Shown: positions 1 through 8,009, counted from the stretch's first letter. The stretch is 15,073 bases of DNA from Candidatus Zixiibacteriota bacterium (GCA_003641345.1 QNAD01000012.1:1-15073), one strand, 5' to 3'. Numbers and translations: made by a program. Notes: a model not told the origin generated them from the sequence alone.

Positions 1-115
1 CAAAACAAAATACAAATCCAGAATCGTGAGGGAAGTAATTTATCACTTGTTGAATTTCGGATGTTACGTCTAGTAATTGTTCTCTGGAATTTGTATTGAC
101 TGTTATAGTTTTCAT
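1..115 (-). CDS. YjbQ/UPF0047 family protein, N-terminal fragment
   Basis: This is the first 38 codons of a minus-strand gene that leaves the window at base 1. It reads MKTITVNTNSREQLLDV, then TSEIQQVINYFPHDSGFVF and CF. This resembles the opening of the YjbQ (UPF0047, COG0432) family: a first beta strand, the 'DVTSEIQQVI' helix, then 'SGFVFCF', which in the family precedes the conserved HTTA motif (outside this window). Family members are small trimeric proteins with reported thiamin-phosphate-synthase-like activity, and their physiological role is unsettled. The ATG overlaps the TGA of ftsY as ATGA (112-115), so the two are likely translationally coupled and cotranscribed. Only about a quarter of the protein is visible, so the family call rests on the N-terminal pattern. 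Confidence 0.7.
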   Translation of the reverse strand, partial: MKTITVNTNSREQLLDVTSEIQQVINYFPHDSGFVFCF

Positions 116-1029
116 TCTTGAAATAGAGCCTGAGCATATTCGTTTGGATTAAATTTTTGAAGGTCTTCAACACTTTCTCCAATTCCGATAAAATCAACAG
201 GGACATTTAATTCTTCGGAAATTGCAATTAGCACGCCGCCCTTGGCGGTGCCGTCCAATTTAGTGATTATTAACCCGTCGCAACCAACAGCGTCTGTAAA
301 TACTTTTACCTGATTTAAAGCATTTTGACCGGTTGAACCGTCAATGATTAATTTGCTGTAAATTAGTGCATCGGGTGCTGCTTTTAAAACTACTCGTTTA
401 ATCTTTTTTAATTCTTCCATTAGATTAGATTTAGTATGCAATCTTCCGGCAGTATCTACTAATAGAATATCGATATTTCTGGCATTAGCGGATTTGGCGG
501 CATCAAAAGCTACTGCCGCAGGGTCTGAGCCTTCTTGGGATTTGATAATACCTACATTTGATTTTTCTGCCCAGATAGTTATCTGGTCAATAGCTGCTGC
601 ACGGAATGTATCACAGGCGGCGATAGCAACCTTTTTCCCTTGGGATGTAAAATAGGTTGCAAGTTTTCCAATTGTTGTAGTTTTCCCAACACCATTTACT
701 CCAACGATTAACCAAATTACAGTTTTTCCCACTGGGTTATCTGAATTTTCTGTTTTCTGTTTGGTGAGCATGTTAGTTATTTCATCTTTTAAAAGATTTA
801 AGATATCCTCACCTTCAGTAAGCTTTTGTTCTTTTGCTTTTCGTTTTAGATTGTCAATGATTTTCATTGTAGCTTGAACGCCTATATCAGCCTCAATTAG
901 AGTTTCTTCGATTTCCTCAAGCAAATCATCATCGATTTTTCTTTTTGAAACAATATTGGCAACCTTGCCTATAATATTATCTTTGGTCTTAGACAAGGCA
1001 GATTTTAATTTATCAAAAGCACCGAACAT
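112..1029 (-). CDS. ftsY: Signal recognition particle receptor FtsY (SRP-family GTPase)
   Basis: A 305-residue FtsY, the membrane-associated receptor that docks SRP-ribosome complexes for cotranslational insertion. All NG-domain GTPase elements are present: N-domain helices (about 1-95), P-loop GVNGVGKTT (110-118), DTFRAAA (140-146), DTAGR (192-196) and TKLDGTAKGG (256-265). It lacks the long acidic A domain of E. coli FtsY; the short N terminus (MFGAFDKLKSAL) could provide an amphipathic membrane anchor, as in many other bacteria. The closely related Ffh is excluded because there is no C-terminal methionine-rich M domain. The start lies 2 bp after the smc stop codon, and the stop overlaps the yjbQ-like start, giving the order smc-ftsY-yjbQ in one transcript. 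Confidence 0.97.
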   Translation of the reverse strand: MFGAFDKLKSALSKTKDNIIGKVANIVSKRKIDDDLLEEIEETLIEADIGVQATMKIIDNLKRKAKEQKLTEGEDILNLLKDEITNMLTKQKTENSDNPVGKTVIWLIVGVNGVGKTTTIGKLATYFTSQGKKVAIAACDTFRAAAIDQITIWAEKSNVGIIKSQEGSDPAAVAFDAAKSANARNIDILLVDTAGRLHTKSNLMEELKKIKRVVLKAAPDALIYSKLIIDGSTGQNALNQVKVFTDAVGCDGLIITKLDGTAKGGVLIAISEELNVPVDFIGIGESVEDLQKFNPNEYAQALFQE

Positions 1030-1031
1030 TA

Positions 1032-4000
1032 TTATACTGTATTTTCGCTGTTATCTTCTTGCGTGTCAACAGTAGATGACAAACGATCAACCACCTGATT
1101 AGGCAGTTCAATATCTTTATCTATACTATTTTCATCAAGAGTATCATTATTTGAGGATGATGTTATTATAATATCTCCGGCTTCGTCATTTTCAATTTCG
1201 TTAAATTTCACGCCAACAAGTTTGGATATACCCGGTTGTGTCATAGTGACGCCATATAAATTATGTGCCGATTCCATTGTGATTTTATTATGTGTAATAA
1301 TAATAAATTGCGTTTTATTAGAAAAAGTATCAAGCATATTCAAGAAGCGATGACAGTTGGCATCATCAAGGGGAGCATCAATCTCATCGAGAATACAATA
1401 TGGGGATGGCTTAACAAGGTATAAGGCAAACAGAAGGGAGATAGCAGTCAATGCTCTTTCACCTCCGGACATCATCGTTATTGATAATAGCTTCTTTCCC
1501 CGAGGTCTGGCAATGATTTCAATGCCAGATTCTAATGGATTGGATGGGTCTTCCAGATGTAATGATGCCTCGCCGCCTGTAAATAATTCTACGAACAGTT
1601 TTTTAAAGTTTTCCTGAACTTGTTTGAATGTTTCGGTGAACATTTGTTTAGCCGTATTGTTGATTTTATTGATTGTTGTTTCCAGGTCATTTTTGGCAGT
1701 AGATAAATCAGTTAATTGTTCGTTTAAGAATTTTTCTCGCTTGTTTGCTTCTTCATATTCTTCCAATGCCAGCAGATTTACGGCACCGAATTTTTTGAGT
1801 TTTTCTTTTTGTTCTTGTAAAAAAGCAAGAGCTTGAGCATTGTCAAGGTTTTCATCTGGTCTTGGAGTTTCAATTGACCTAATGTCAAGATCATATTCTT
1901 CAAGAATTCTTTCAGATATTGTTTTAAGTTCAGAGTCAATCGTATTCATTCTAATGTCAAACTCATGGTGCTTTTTGTTGTTGTCATCTTTTTCCGACCG
2001 TAATCTTTTAAGAGTATCTTCTTTAGCCGAAGCGTATTGTGTTATTTCAGATTGTTTTGTTTTAAATGAGGTTTGTTCCGCAATATGTTTATCGCGAGTT
2101 TCAAAGGCGGCTTTTAAAGCAATCTCGAGTTCTTCAATTTGGTTTTTAGATGACTCAATATCCTGATGTGCTTCTCTGATTTCTTTATGTTTTATCTGGA
2201 TTGTATTAGTAATGTCATTTTGGATTTCAAGCTGATATTTTATTTTGTTTTCGGTTTGATCGATTTTTCCTTGAGTCTCGACAAGTTTTATTTGCATTGC
2301 AGATACTTTAGCAGAAGATTCATTGGCGTGTTTTTCTAAATCTTCAAGTTTTACTCCGGCAATGGTCATATTGCTCAAAAGCAATTCTTTTTGGTCATTT
2401 AATTGGTTGTAATCAAGTCCGAGGTTGTATTGGCGGGAACGGATTTTTTCCAATTTTTCTTTATTGTTTTTGAGTTCCCTTTGGATTCTTAGTGATTCAT
2501 TTTCAATAGTTCTCAATTGGTAGCCGGTTTCATCCGCATCTTTTTGCTTGTCTTTTATTTCTTCAATCAGACTTTCAATCAGTTCCGTGATTTTTCCGGA
2601 TTCTGCCCTTGCTTCTGCAATGCGAGCATTGGTATTGTTCTTTTTAGTATGGGCAGTCTCTATTTGAGATGACATAGTTTCAATTTCTTTTTCCAGTTCC
2701 AATACTTTTTCTTTACGACGGAAAAGAGGCAGGCTGTCATCGGTGCCGCCTGATATAAAATTACTGGAATAAACATCGCCATCGGTTGATACTGCCTTAA
2801 ATCCGTAAGGTAGATGCATCAATATGTCGTTGGGGGAGTGTCCGGCTTTGAATACAGCAATACGAGAGAGAATAGCTTTCATCAATGGTGCTAAATTATC
2901 AAGAGTATTGACGAAATTATCAAGCCAGCCCATAAATTCCGGCATATCTAATTCAGGGCGTTTGGTTGAAGGATTTATGGTGCCTGTATTTTCTACGAGG
3001 ATACCGATTTTTCCTTTTTTCTCTTTTTTGAGATATTCAATAATCTGTTCAGCATTGTTTTTATTTTTACAAATTAGAAACCCTGAGATTTCTCCTAAAA
3101 CTGCTTCCAGAGCAATTTCCATTCCTTTGTCAGGAATAAACATATCAGCAACAGTGCCTTCAATGCCGTCCCAGCGTTCTTTGACTTCCATTGTTGCTAC
3201 GACACCTGATTGGTATCCTTCATAATGGAGAATCATTTCTTCAAGAAGAGTCTTGCGTGCCTGAGCCGCCTCGATTGAAGCGGTCAGGTTTGATAATTCA
3301 TTAGAAAGTTCTTCGTTTAATTCAATAAGTTCTTCAAGCTCGGTTTTGAGTTGTTTCTGTTTTTCTTCTTGTTCCAGTTTGTTATTCTGTGAGATATGCA
3401 GGTTATTTTGTTTTTCTTTGAGGTCACTTCTCAGGTTCATCTGATGGCTTGAACCGGAATCCAGTTGGCTTGATAAATCTTTTATTAGCTCTTTGTATTC
3501 TGTCTCTTGTTGTTTAAGGTTGTCATCTTCGGTTTTCCCTGAAGATATTTTACCTTCCAGTACTATTAATCTTTTATTTTCAGCATCTTTTTGATTACGT
3601 CCTTGAAGTAGGTTGCGGTCTGCAATTTCTTGAATTTCTTCGGATTCCTTAAGTTCAGCATATATTTTAGAGTAACTATTTTTTAATTCTTCAAGTTCTT
3701 TGGTTGCATCTTGGGTCTGTTCTTTTAAGATAACATGTCTGTTGCTAAGAGCTTTAATGTCATCGTTGTCCCGTTCAATAAGAGTTTTTGCATTAGCTTT
3801 TTTTTCCTGAAGAATAGATATTTGTGTTTCTATATTGTGTGTTTTTTCAGTGGTTTCGTAAATGTTGTTGCCAATTCGATTCAGCTCATGTTCTAAATCT
3901 ATCTGTTGTTTTCTTTCCGTTTCTAATTGAGCAGAAACTCTGTTAATACCGGATTCACGTTCAATGATAATATTAGATGATTCATCAAGTTTGGCTCTAA

Positions 4001-4730
4001 TCTCTCGACGTTCTTTCTCAAGGTTTTTAATTTGCTGTGAAGTTAGATGCAGTTCCCATTTTTTTATTTCTTCTTTTACTATCTGATAACGTTCTGCTTT
4101 TTTGTATTGTCTATTAAGAGAGTTGACTCTTGTTTTAACTTCAGAGTAGATATCTTTTAATCTTAAAAGATCATAATCGGTAGCCTCAAGTTTTCTAAGG
4201 GCGGCTTTTTTACGCTGTTTGTATTTGGTTATTCCAGCCGCTTCTTCAAAGAGGAAACGACGTTCTTCGGCTTTATCGGAAATTACAGAATCGATCATGT
4301 CCTGTTGGATAACAGAATAAGAATGAGCTCCCAAGCCGGTATCGTAAAATAATTCTGTTATATCCTTGAGCCGACATGGGACCTTATTAAGTAGATATTC
4401 GGATTCACCACTTCGGAATAATCGTCTTGTTATCTGGATTTCGGTATATTCGGTAGGTAAAATATTTTTGTTGTTAATGAGAGTCAAAGTAACTTCTGCC
4501 ATTCCTAATGGTTTTTGATCACGGGTGCCGTTAAAAATAACTTCTTCCATCTTGCTTCCGCGAAGAAGAGTAATTTTTTGTTCTCCCATTACCCATCGCA
4601 GTGCATCTAATATGTTAGTTTTGCCACATCCGTTAGGTCCTACAACAGCGGTGATTCCAGTAGAAAATTTTACAGATGTTTTATTTGCAAACGATTTAAA
4701 ACCAAGTATATCAAGTCGTTTTAAATACAC
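1032..4730 (-). CDS. smc: Chromosome segregation ATPase SMC
   Basis: A full-length (1232 aa) SMC protein, the dimeric ring ATPase that organises and segregates the chromosome with ScpA and ScpB (not in the window). The order is classical: MYLKRLDILGFKSF start, Walker A GPNGCGKTN (31-39), R-loop LLRGSKMEEVIF (55-66), Q-loop YSVIQQ (138-143), long heptad-rich coiled coil, hinge (about 505-665), returning coiled coil, signature SGGE (1088-1091), Walker B CILDEIDAP (from about 1112) and a switch His in ITHN. After the ATPase head is an acidic, Ser/Asn/Asp-rich tail (about 1180-1232) that looks disordered. The start codon is GTG (4728-4730), supported by a GGAGG ribosome binding site 4 nt upstream. 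The gene lies 23 bp behind the GT9-like gene and 2 bp ahead of ftsY. Confidence 0.98.
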   Translation of the reverse strand: MYLKRLDILGFKSFANKTSVKFSTGITAVVGPNGCGKTNILDALRWVMGEQKITLLRGSKMEEVIFNGTRDQKPLGMAEVTLTLINNKNILPTEYTEIQITRRLFRSGESEYLLNKVPCRLKDITELFYDTGLGAHSYSVIQQDMIDSVISDKAEERRFLFEEAAGITKYKQRKKAALRKLEATDYDLLRLKDIYSEVKTRVNSLNRQYKKAERYQIVKEEIKKWELHLTSQQIKNLEKERREIRAKLDESSNIIIERESGINRVSAQLETERKQQIDLEHELNRIGNNIYETTEKTHNIETQISILQEKKANAKTLIERDNDDIKALSNRHVILKEQTQDATKELEELKNSYSKIYAELKESEEIQEIADRNLLQGRNQKDAENKRLIVLEGKISSGKTEDDNLKQQETEYKELIKDLSSQLDSGSSHQMNLRSDLKEKQNNLHISQNNKLEQEEKQKQLKTELEELIELNEELSNELSNLTASIEAAQARKTLLEEMILHYEGYQSGVVATMEVKERWDGIEGTVADMFIPDKGMEIALEAVLGEISGFLICKNKNNAEQIIEYLKKEKKGKIGILVENTGTINPSTKRPELDMPEFMGWLDNFVNTLDNLAPLMKAILSRIAVFKAGHSPNDILMHLPYGFKAVSTDGDVYSSNFISGGTDDSLPLFRRKEKVLELEKEIETMSSQIETAHTKKNNTNARIAEARAESGKITELIESLIEEIKDKQKDADETGYQLRTIENESLRIQRELKNNKEKLEKIRSRQYNLGLDYNQLNDQKELLLSNMTIAGVKLEDLEKHANESSAKVSAMQIKLVETQGKIDQTENKIKYQLEIQNDITNTIQIKHKEIREAHQDIESSKNQIEELEIALKAAFETRDKHIAEQTSFKTKQSEITQYASAKEDTLKRLRSEKDDNNKKHHEFDIRMNTIDSELKTISERILEEYDLDIRSIETPRPDENLDNAQALAFLQEQKEKLKKFGAVNLLALEEYEEANKREKFLNEQLTDLSTAKNDLETTINKINNTAKQMFTETFKQVQENFKKLFVELFTGGEASLHLEDPSNPLESGIEIIARPRGKKLLSITMMSGGERALTAISLLFALYLVKPSPYCILDEIDAPLDDANCHRFLNMLDTFSNKTQFIIITHNKITMESAHNLYGVTMTQPGISKLVGVKFNEIENDEAGDIIITSSSNNDTLDENSIDKDIELPNQVVDRLSSTVDTQEDNSENTV

Positions 4731-4734
4731 TATT

Positions 4735-4739
4735 CCTCC
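4735..4739 (-). promoter_or_regulatory. Shine-Dalgarno site fixing the GTG start of smc
   Basis: On the minus strand GGAGG is followed by AATA and then GTG, so the spacing is 4 nt. This supports the non-ATG start of smc. It also shows that the organism uses canonical Shine-Dalgarno sites for at least some genes. Confidence 0.75.
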
Positions 4740-4753
4740 AAAAGATAATTTTG

Positions 4754-5338
4754 TTATGCTGTCTGGGCTTTATTGCCTTTTAATACAGACAGGGTGTCAA
4801 ATATAGAACGATATATGTTGCGCTCGTCCCGTAAAAATTTTGTTTTAATTTCTAAATTATAAAAAGATTTTCCTAAATGATTGCCTTTGCCAACTCTAAG
4901 CGCATCAGGAAAGCTAAGGAGTATCCCTGATATGAAAGAAGATTCTTCAAAGTTTAAATCTAATATCATGTCAAACTTATTACTTTGTAAATTTGTAAGA
5001 TAATTCTTTTTGGGCAGTCCCGCCCATGTGAGCTGGTCGGACGTGGGGGAGAGGATAATAAAACCTTTTCGAGGGTACATATCGCTTACTTTTATACCCG
5101 GGGTTGGTAGCAAAGTAATTTTAGCATTTTTAAACATTTCGGTTATGATTGGAAGAAATTCTTTTACGATTGTCAGTTCTCTGAGGCTACAAGGAAGGCA
5201 TACCAGAATGTTTTTAGGGTTATCCAATGCTGAAGGGAAATTAAATACCGTCGTTTCTACTTTCTTTTTCATTCTTGAAATTCTGATGTTGGCAATTAAA
5301 GATTTTAAATTCAATTTAATTCCCTTCTTCTTTTTCAT
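4754..5338 (-). CDS. Short protein resembling the N-terminal half of GT9 (heptosyltransferase-like)
   Basis: About 194 residues from the ATG at 5336-5338. After a Lys-rich start, the segment NILVCLPCSLRELTIVKEF followed by a second strand KITLLPTPG resembles the first Rossmann half of glycosyltransferase family 9: an opening beta strand, a 'P...GD' type loop and a helix. Later come 'FDMILDLNFEES' and 'SFPDALRVG', which match the 'D(L)VIDLN...RVG' pattern of that half. The C-terminal, nucleotide-sugar-binding half is absent, so catalysis by the usual GT9 mechanism is doubtful. Start choice is open. The ATG overlaps the rodZ-like gene by 23 bp and has no clear ribosome binding site. A TTG at 5312-5314, 1 bp after the rodZ-like stop, has AGAAGGG about 7 nt upstream. 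A longer TTG start at 5377 looks less likely. The reading frame is real; the function is not known. Confidence 0.6.
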   Translation of the reverse strand: MKKKKGIKLNLKSLIANIRISRMKKKVETTVFNFPSALDNPKNILVCLPCSLRELTIVKEFLPIITEMFKNAKITLLPTPGIKVSDMYPRKGFIILSPTSDQLTWAGLPKKNYLTNLQSNKFDMILDLNFEESSFISGILLSFPDALRVGKGNHLGKSFYNLEIKTKFLRDERNIYRSIFDTLSVLKGNKAQTA

Positions 5339-6302
5339 TTGTATTTTCTGTTTGGATTGATTGAACGATAGTGTCAATCAATGTATCAATGCTATCTTCA
5401 GAAGGTATATTTATACTATTAGTAGTAGTGTCAGTATTATTTTCAGAAGGTATATTTATACTATTAGGTTCAATTTTTTTCTCAATTTTGGATTCAAGAA
5501 AAGATTCAAGGTTTATTTGATTAATCTTAACTTTAGAAATTCTTCTTGTCTTAGGATTTACTAAATTTATTTTTGTACCGTTCAATTCAATTTCCACAAA
5601 TCTTGGGATGCCGACTGAAATCTGTATGCGGTAATCAGCATTTATGATGTATTGTTTGTTTGGGACGAGACTTCTAAATAACGAAGTGTCACCATCTGCT
5701 AAAACTGTAGCCCAACTTTCCTTGGAAGCAGTTAGTTTAAGTTCTATAGGTTCAGGTGGGGTGTACTCGGAAGTGTTCCAATCATAAGTAGTGGCAATTT
5801 CCACGTCATTATTGTTATTGTTGGGTTGAGCATTTTCTATGTTGTCTGGTATATTAGAAGGTTGTGAATTTGGGGTGTCATTCTTAAAGAAGATAAAATA
5901 AATTAGCATGAATATAACGAATATGCCTATAATCCCACCTAACATATAAGCCAATTTTTTTAATTGCAATTTCTCATCTTTACCAGAATTATCTGAAGGA
6001 TTTTTTGATTTTTCTTTAGATTTTGAATTGGCTGAATTCTTATTAGGGGGAGTAGTTTCGGAAAATTCCACTTTGATAGCATCTACCGTTCGTATAAAAT
6101 CAATTCCTAATGCTTCACAGCAAGATTTTGCGAAAAGATTAAAATATAAATCTGAAGGAAGTTTACTAGAATCCCCCGATTCAATACTTTCAAGATTTGC
6201 AGAACTTATTTTTAGCTGTGTAGAGAAATCTTCCAGATTTATATTCTGGCGTTCTCTTTCAAGCTTTATAAGTTCTCCTAATTTGACATTGATTTCACTC
6301 AT
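5316..6302 (-). CDS. RodZ-like membrane protein (cytoplasmic HTH, one TM, DUF4115)
   Basis: 328 residues with RodZ architecture. An N-terminal HTH_25-type domain (about 7-67: LGELIKLERERQNINLEDF through LPSDLYF) is followed by a polar Lys/Ser linker and one membrane helix (about 117-139). A Asn/Pro-rich linker leads to a DUF4115-like beta domain (about 186-265: ESWATVLADGDTSLFRSL, then PNKQYIINAD, then GIPRFVEIELNG). RodZ links MreB filaments to the cell-wall elongation machinery and helps set rod shape. The HTH contacts MreB rather than DNA in studied proteins. mreB is not in the window, so I give no symbol. The C-terminal tail carries two near-identical 15-residue units starting NSINIPSE (280-294 and 295-309). 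The ribosome binding site is weak. The gene is 31 bp downstream of maf. Confidence 0.8.
   Translation of the reverse strand: MSEINVKLGELIKLERERQNINLEDFSTQLKISSANLESIESGDSSKLPSDLYFNLFAKSCCEALGIDFIRTVDAIKVEFSETTPPNKNSANSKSKEKSKNPSDNSGKDEKLQLKKLAYMLGGIIGIFVIFMLIYFIFFKNDTPNSQPSNIPDNIENAQPNNNNNDVEIATTYDWNTSEYTPPEPIELKLTASKESWATVLADGDTSLFRSLVPNKQYIINADYRIQISVGIPRFVEIELNGTKINLVNPKTRRISKVKINQINLESFLESKIEKKIEPNSINIPSENNTDTTTNSINIPSEDSIDTLIDTIVQSIQTENTNEKEEGN
5397..5467 (-). repeat. In-frame 45-bp tandem duplication in the rodZ-like tail
   Basis: A 26-bp block is repeated exactly at 5397-5422 and 5442-5467. The offset is 45 bp, so the duplication is exactly 15 codons and keeps the frame. It encodes two consecutive units beginning NSINIPSE in the C-terminal tail of the RodZ-like protein. 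The near identity suggests a recent slippage event. Confidence 0.85.
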
Positions 6303-6333
6303 TTTTTACTTTTTACCAATCACTTACCTTTAT

Positions 6334-6927
6334 TCAAAAATTACTTGCTAATCGCTCCAGCGATAAGCGTGGTAACCCTATGACATTATCTAAATTACCA
6401 TCAATTCTGTCAACTAAAAAGCGACCCATTCCCTGGATTCCATAAGCCCCCGCTTTATCCATCGGTTCGCCAGTTTCAATATAGTCTAAAATTTGTTCTT
6501 TTGATACAATATTAAAATAAACTTTTGTGAGTTCATAAGTAGAACGAATTTTATTCGATGAATTTACTATCGCTATTGCGGTGCATACTTCATGATTTTC
6601 TCCTGAAAGTTGACTCAAAATTTGTAAAGCATCGTTTTTATCTTTTGGTTTCCCTAATATCTTTTGTTTTAGGATGACAATAGTATCACAACCGATTACC
6701 AGTGAGTTACTTTCGGTTTTATTTAATACATTGAGGGCTTTTTCTTTTGCCAATCTTTCAGCAAATTGATAAGGGTGCTCATTGTTAAAGTTTATTTCTT
6801 CAATTTCAGGAATTATTTGAGAAAATGGCAGTCCAATTTCTTCTAATAAAGAAACACGGCGAGGAGATTTTGAGCCAAGAATAATTTTATATCTATTGGC
6901 TAATTCTAAAAGTTTGCTATAATCCAT
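6334..6927 (-). CDS. maf: Maf family nucleoside triphosphate pyrophosphatase (dTTP/UTP type)
   Basis: 197 residues, the normal Maf length. These cytosolic enzymes hydrolyse non-canonical or excess nucleoside triphosphates to the monophosphate and pyrophosphate. Visible motifs are the substrate-binding loop SKSPRR (19-24), GCDTIV with the catalytic Asp (79-84), LGKPKD (91-96) and DKAGAYGIQGMG (157-168). The AYGIQG form is typical of the dTTP/UTP-specific YhdE subgroup rather than the m7GTP-specific YceF subgroup. The start overlaps the end of dtd by 11 bp (6917-6927), implying cotranscription and probable translational coupling. Both neighbours are quality-control enzymes, acting on nucleotides and aminoacyl-tRNA. 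Confidence 0.93.
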   Translation of the reverse strand: MDYSKLLELANRYKIILGSKSPRRVSLLEEIGLPFSQIIPEIEEINFNNEHPYQFAERLAKEKALNVLNKTESNSLVIGCDTIVILKQKILGKPKDKNDALQILSQLSGENHEVCTAIAIVNSSNKIRSTYELTKVYFNIVSKEQILDYIETGEPMDKAGAYGIQGMGRFLVDRIDGNLDNVIGLPRLSLERLASNF

Positions 6928-7360
6928 GTTCTAAAAGAATTGTTACAGGTCCGTGGTTAATAAATTTTATGTCCATTTTTGCTCCGAATTGTCCGGTAGC
7001 TACTTTTAATTCAGATTCTTTGACAAGTTTTACGAATTGGTTATAAAGTTTTTTTGCTTTATCAGGATGCATTGCTTCTCCAAACGATGGGCGTCTTCCT
7101 TTTTTGGTATCAGCATATAAAGTAAATTGAGAAACAATCATGATTTCAGCTCCAATATCCAGAGCGGAAAGATTCATTTTGCCCTCGGAATCTTCAAAAA
7201 TACGAAGGTTGACAGATTTATCAGCCAAAATTCCACAAGAATCATCTGAATCATCTATATGAGTTCCAAATAGTAACAATAGCCCTAATCTTATGTTGCT
7301 ATATGTTTTACCATCAATCCGAACTTCACAATCTTTTACGCGTTGTAATAAAACTCTCAT
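6917..7360 (-). CDS. dtd: D-aminoacyl-tRNA deacylase
   Basis: 147 residues, standard for DTD. The enzyme removes D-amino acids (and glycine mischarged on tRNA-Ala) from tRNA and so prevents their misincorporation. The family start MRVLLQRVKDCEVRIDG is present. So are the catalytic SQFTLYADTKKGRRPSF block (77-93) and the C-terminal Gly-cisPro motif, here NHGPVT (135-140). The Asp usually found before GP is His in this protein, but the GP pair itself is conserved. The ATG at 7358-7360 has an upstream AGAGG about 5 nt away. It is the first gene of the minus-strand run, and a promoter candidate lies just upstream. Confidence 0.95.
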   Translation of the reverse strand: MRVLLQRVKDCEVRIDGKTYSNIRLGLLLLFGTHIDDSDDSCGILADKSVNLRIFEDSEGKMNLSALDIGAEIMIVSQFTLYADTKKGRRPSFGEAMHPDKAKKLYNQFVKLVKESELKVATGQFGAKMDIKFINHGPVTILLEHGL

Positions 7361-7382
7361 GTGACCTCTAAGTTAATTTTGA

Positions 7383-7410
7383 AATATAGGCTAATGTAAT
7401 GTAAATTCAA
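7383..7410 (-). promoter_or_regulatory. Candidate sigma70-type promoter for the dtd-maf-rodZ-smc-ftsY run
   Basis: On the minus strand TTGAAT (7405-7410) and TATATT (7383-7388) are separated by 16 bp. The predicted start is near 7376, giving a short leader of about 15 nt before the dtd ATG. It is the only reasonable hexamer pair found immediately upstream of dtd. AT-rich DNA gives many chance matches, so this is a candidate only. Confidence 0.4.
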
Positions 7411-7466
7411 GAGTCTTGTAGAAATAAAATGATTAATATATTAGTTATTTTGGGCGGAATTTGTTA

Positions 7467-7495
7467 TTGTGATATTTATAACTAATAATTATACT
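7467..7495 (+). promoter_or_regulatory. Candidate promoter for trxA
   Basis: TTGTGA (7467-7472) and TATACT (7490-7495) are separated by 17 bp. This would leave a leader of roughly 95 nt before trxA. The dtd promoter candidate lies on the opposite strand in the same 236-bp intergenic stretch (7361-7596), so the region is a divergent control region. I see no further gene in it. Confidence 0.35.
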
Positions 7496-7586
7496 GTTTT
7501 AAATAAGATTGAAATAGGAGAATTTTAGGGAACTGAATAGAAAGTTATTTGTTGAATATTTTTGATGAGAATAAATGAATAAATTT

Positions 7587-7591
7587 GGAGG
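7587..7591 (+). promoter_or_regulatory. Shine-Dalgarno site of trxA
   Basis: GGAGG lies 5 nt before the ATG at 7597. It decides between this ATG and the in-frame TTG at 7585, which overlaps the site itself. Confidence 0.8.
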
Positions 7592-7596
7592 ATTTG

Positions 7597-7923
7597 ATGA
7601 GTCAACCGATTAACATTACTGATGATACTTTTGAACAAGAAGTTATCCAGTCCAATATTCCTGTAGTTGTTGATTTTTGGGCTGCATGGTGTGGTCCTTG
7701 TAAAATGATTGCTCCTATTTTGGAAGAGATTGCTTCTGAATTTGACGGCAAAATAAAAATTACCAAACTTGATGTTGATTCTAACAATGGTACTGCTGGC
7801 AAGTATAATATTATGTCAATTCCTTCTCTTCTGTTTTTTAAAAATGGAGAGATAGTTGATCAAGTTGTGGGGGCAATGCCAAAAGCCCAATTAGCACAGA
7901 AAGTAGAAGCTGTAATCGGATAA
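7597..7923 (+). CDS. trxA: Thioredoxin
   Basis: 108 residues, the classic single-domain thioredoxin size. It is a cytosolic dithiol reductant for ribonucleotide reductase, peroxiredoxins and, in Gram-negatives, the inner-membrane protein DsbD. The active site is WCGPCK within VVDFWAAWCGPCKMIAPIL. The cis-Pro segment (SIPSLLFFKNG) and the C-terminal GAMPKAQL helix are also present. The frame could open at a TTG (7585), but GGAGG at 7587-7591 sits 5 nt before the ATG at 7597, which fixes the start there. A strong terminator directly follows, so trxA is probably a single-gene transcript. A full-length dsbD lies 2.5 kb downstream. Confidence 0.97.
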   Translation: MSQPINITDDTFEQEVIQSNIPVVVDFWAAWCGPCKMIAPILEEIASEFDGKIKITKLDVDSNNGTAGKYNIMSIPSLLFFKNGEIVDQVVGAMPKAQLAQKVEAVIG

Positions 7924-7941
7924 ATTACATTTACAGTTTAT

Positions 7942-7976
7942 AAACCGGCTTTTATATTTTAAAAGCCGGTTTTTTT
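7942..7976 (+). terminator. Rho-independent terminator after trxA
   Basis: A 12-bp perfect stem (AAACCGGCTTTT at 7942-7953 pairing with 7961-7972) closes a short AT loop and is followed by a T run to 7976. It starts 19 bp after the trxA stop codon. Confidence 0.93.
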
Positions 7977-7981
7977 GAATT

Positions 7982-8009
7982 TTGACTTTTGTTGTCTATT
8001 GAATAAAAT
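7982..8009 (+). promoter_or_regulatory. Candidate promoter for the putative selenoprotein and rhomboid genes
   Basis: TTGACT (7982-7987) and TAAAAT (8004-8009) are separated by 16 bp; each differs from consensus at one position. It lies immediately after the trxA terminator and would give a leader of about 80 nt before the ATG at 8096. A perfect inverted repeat overlaps the -10. Confidence 0.45.

Noticed and set aside
2824..3225. A 133-codon plus-strand frame inside smc
   Set aside because: It is antisense to the SMC hinge, which is clearly coding. Others like it at 1357-1617, 1624-1836, 1840-2166 and 4525-4806 are rejected for the same reason.
5010..5360. A 116-codon plus-strand frame antisense to the GT9-like gene
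   Set aside because: The minus-strand frame is longer, lies within the operon and shows a recognisable fold pattern. The plus-strand frame shows none.
7585..7596. TTG start of trxA
   Set aside because: The TTG overlaps the GGAGG ribosome binding site, while the ATG at 7597 sits at a normal distance from it and gives the standard thioredoxin N terminus.
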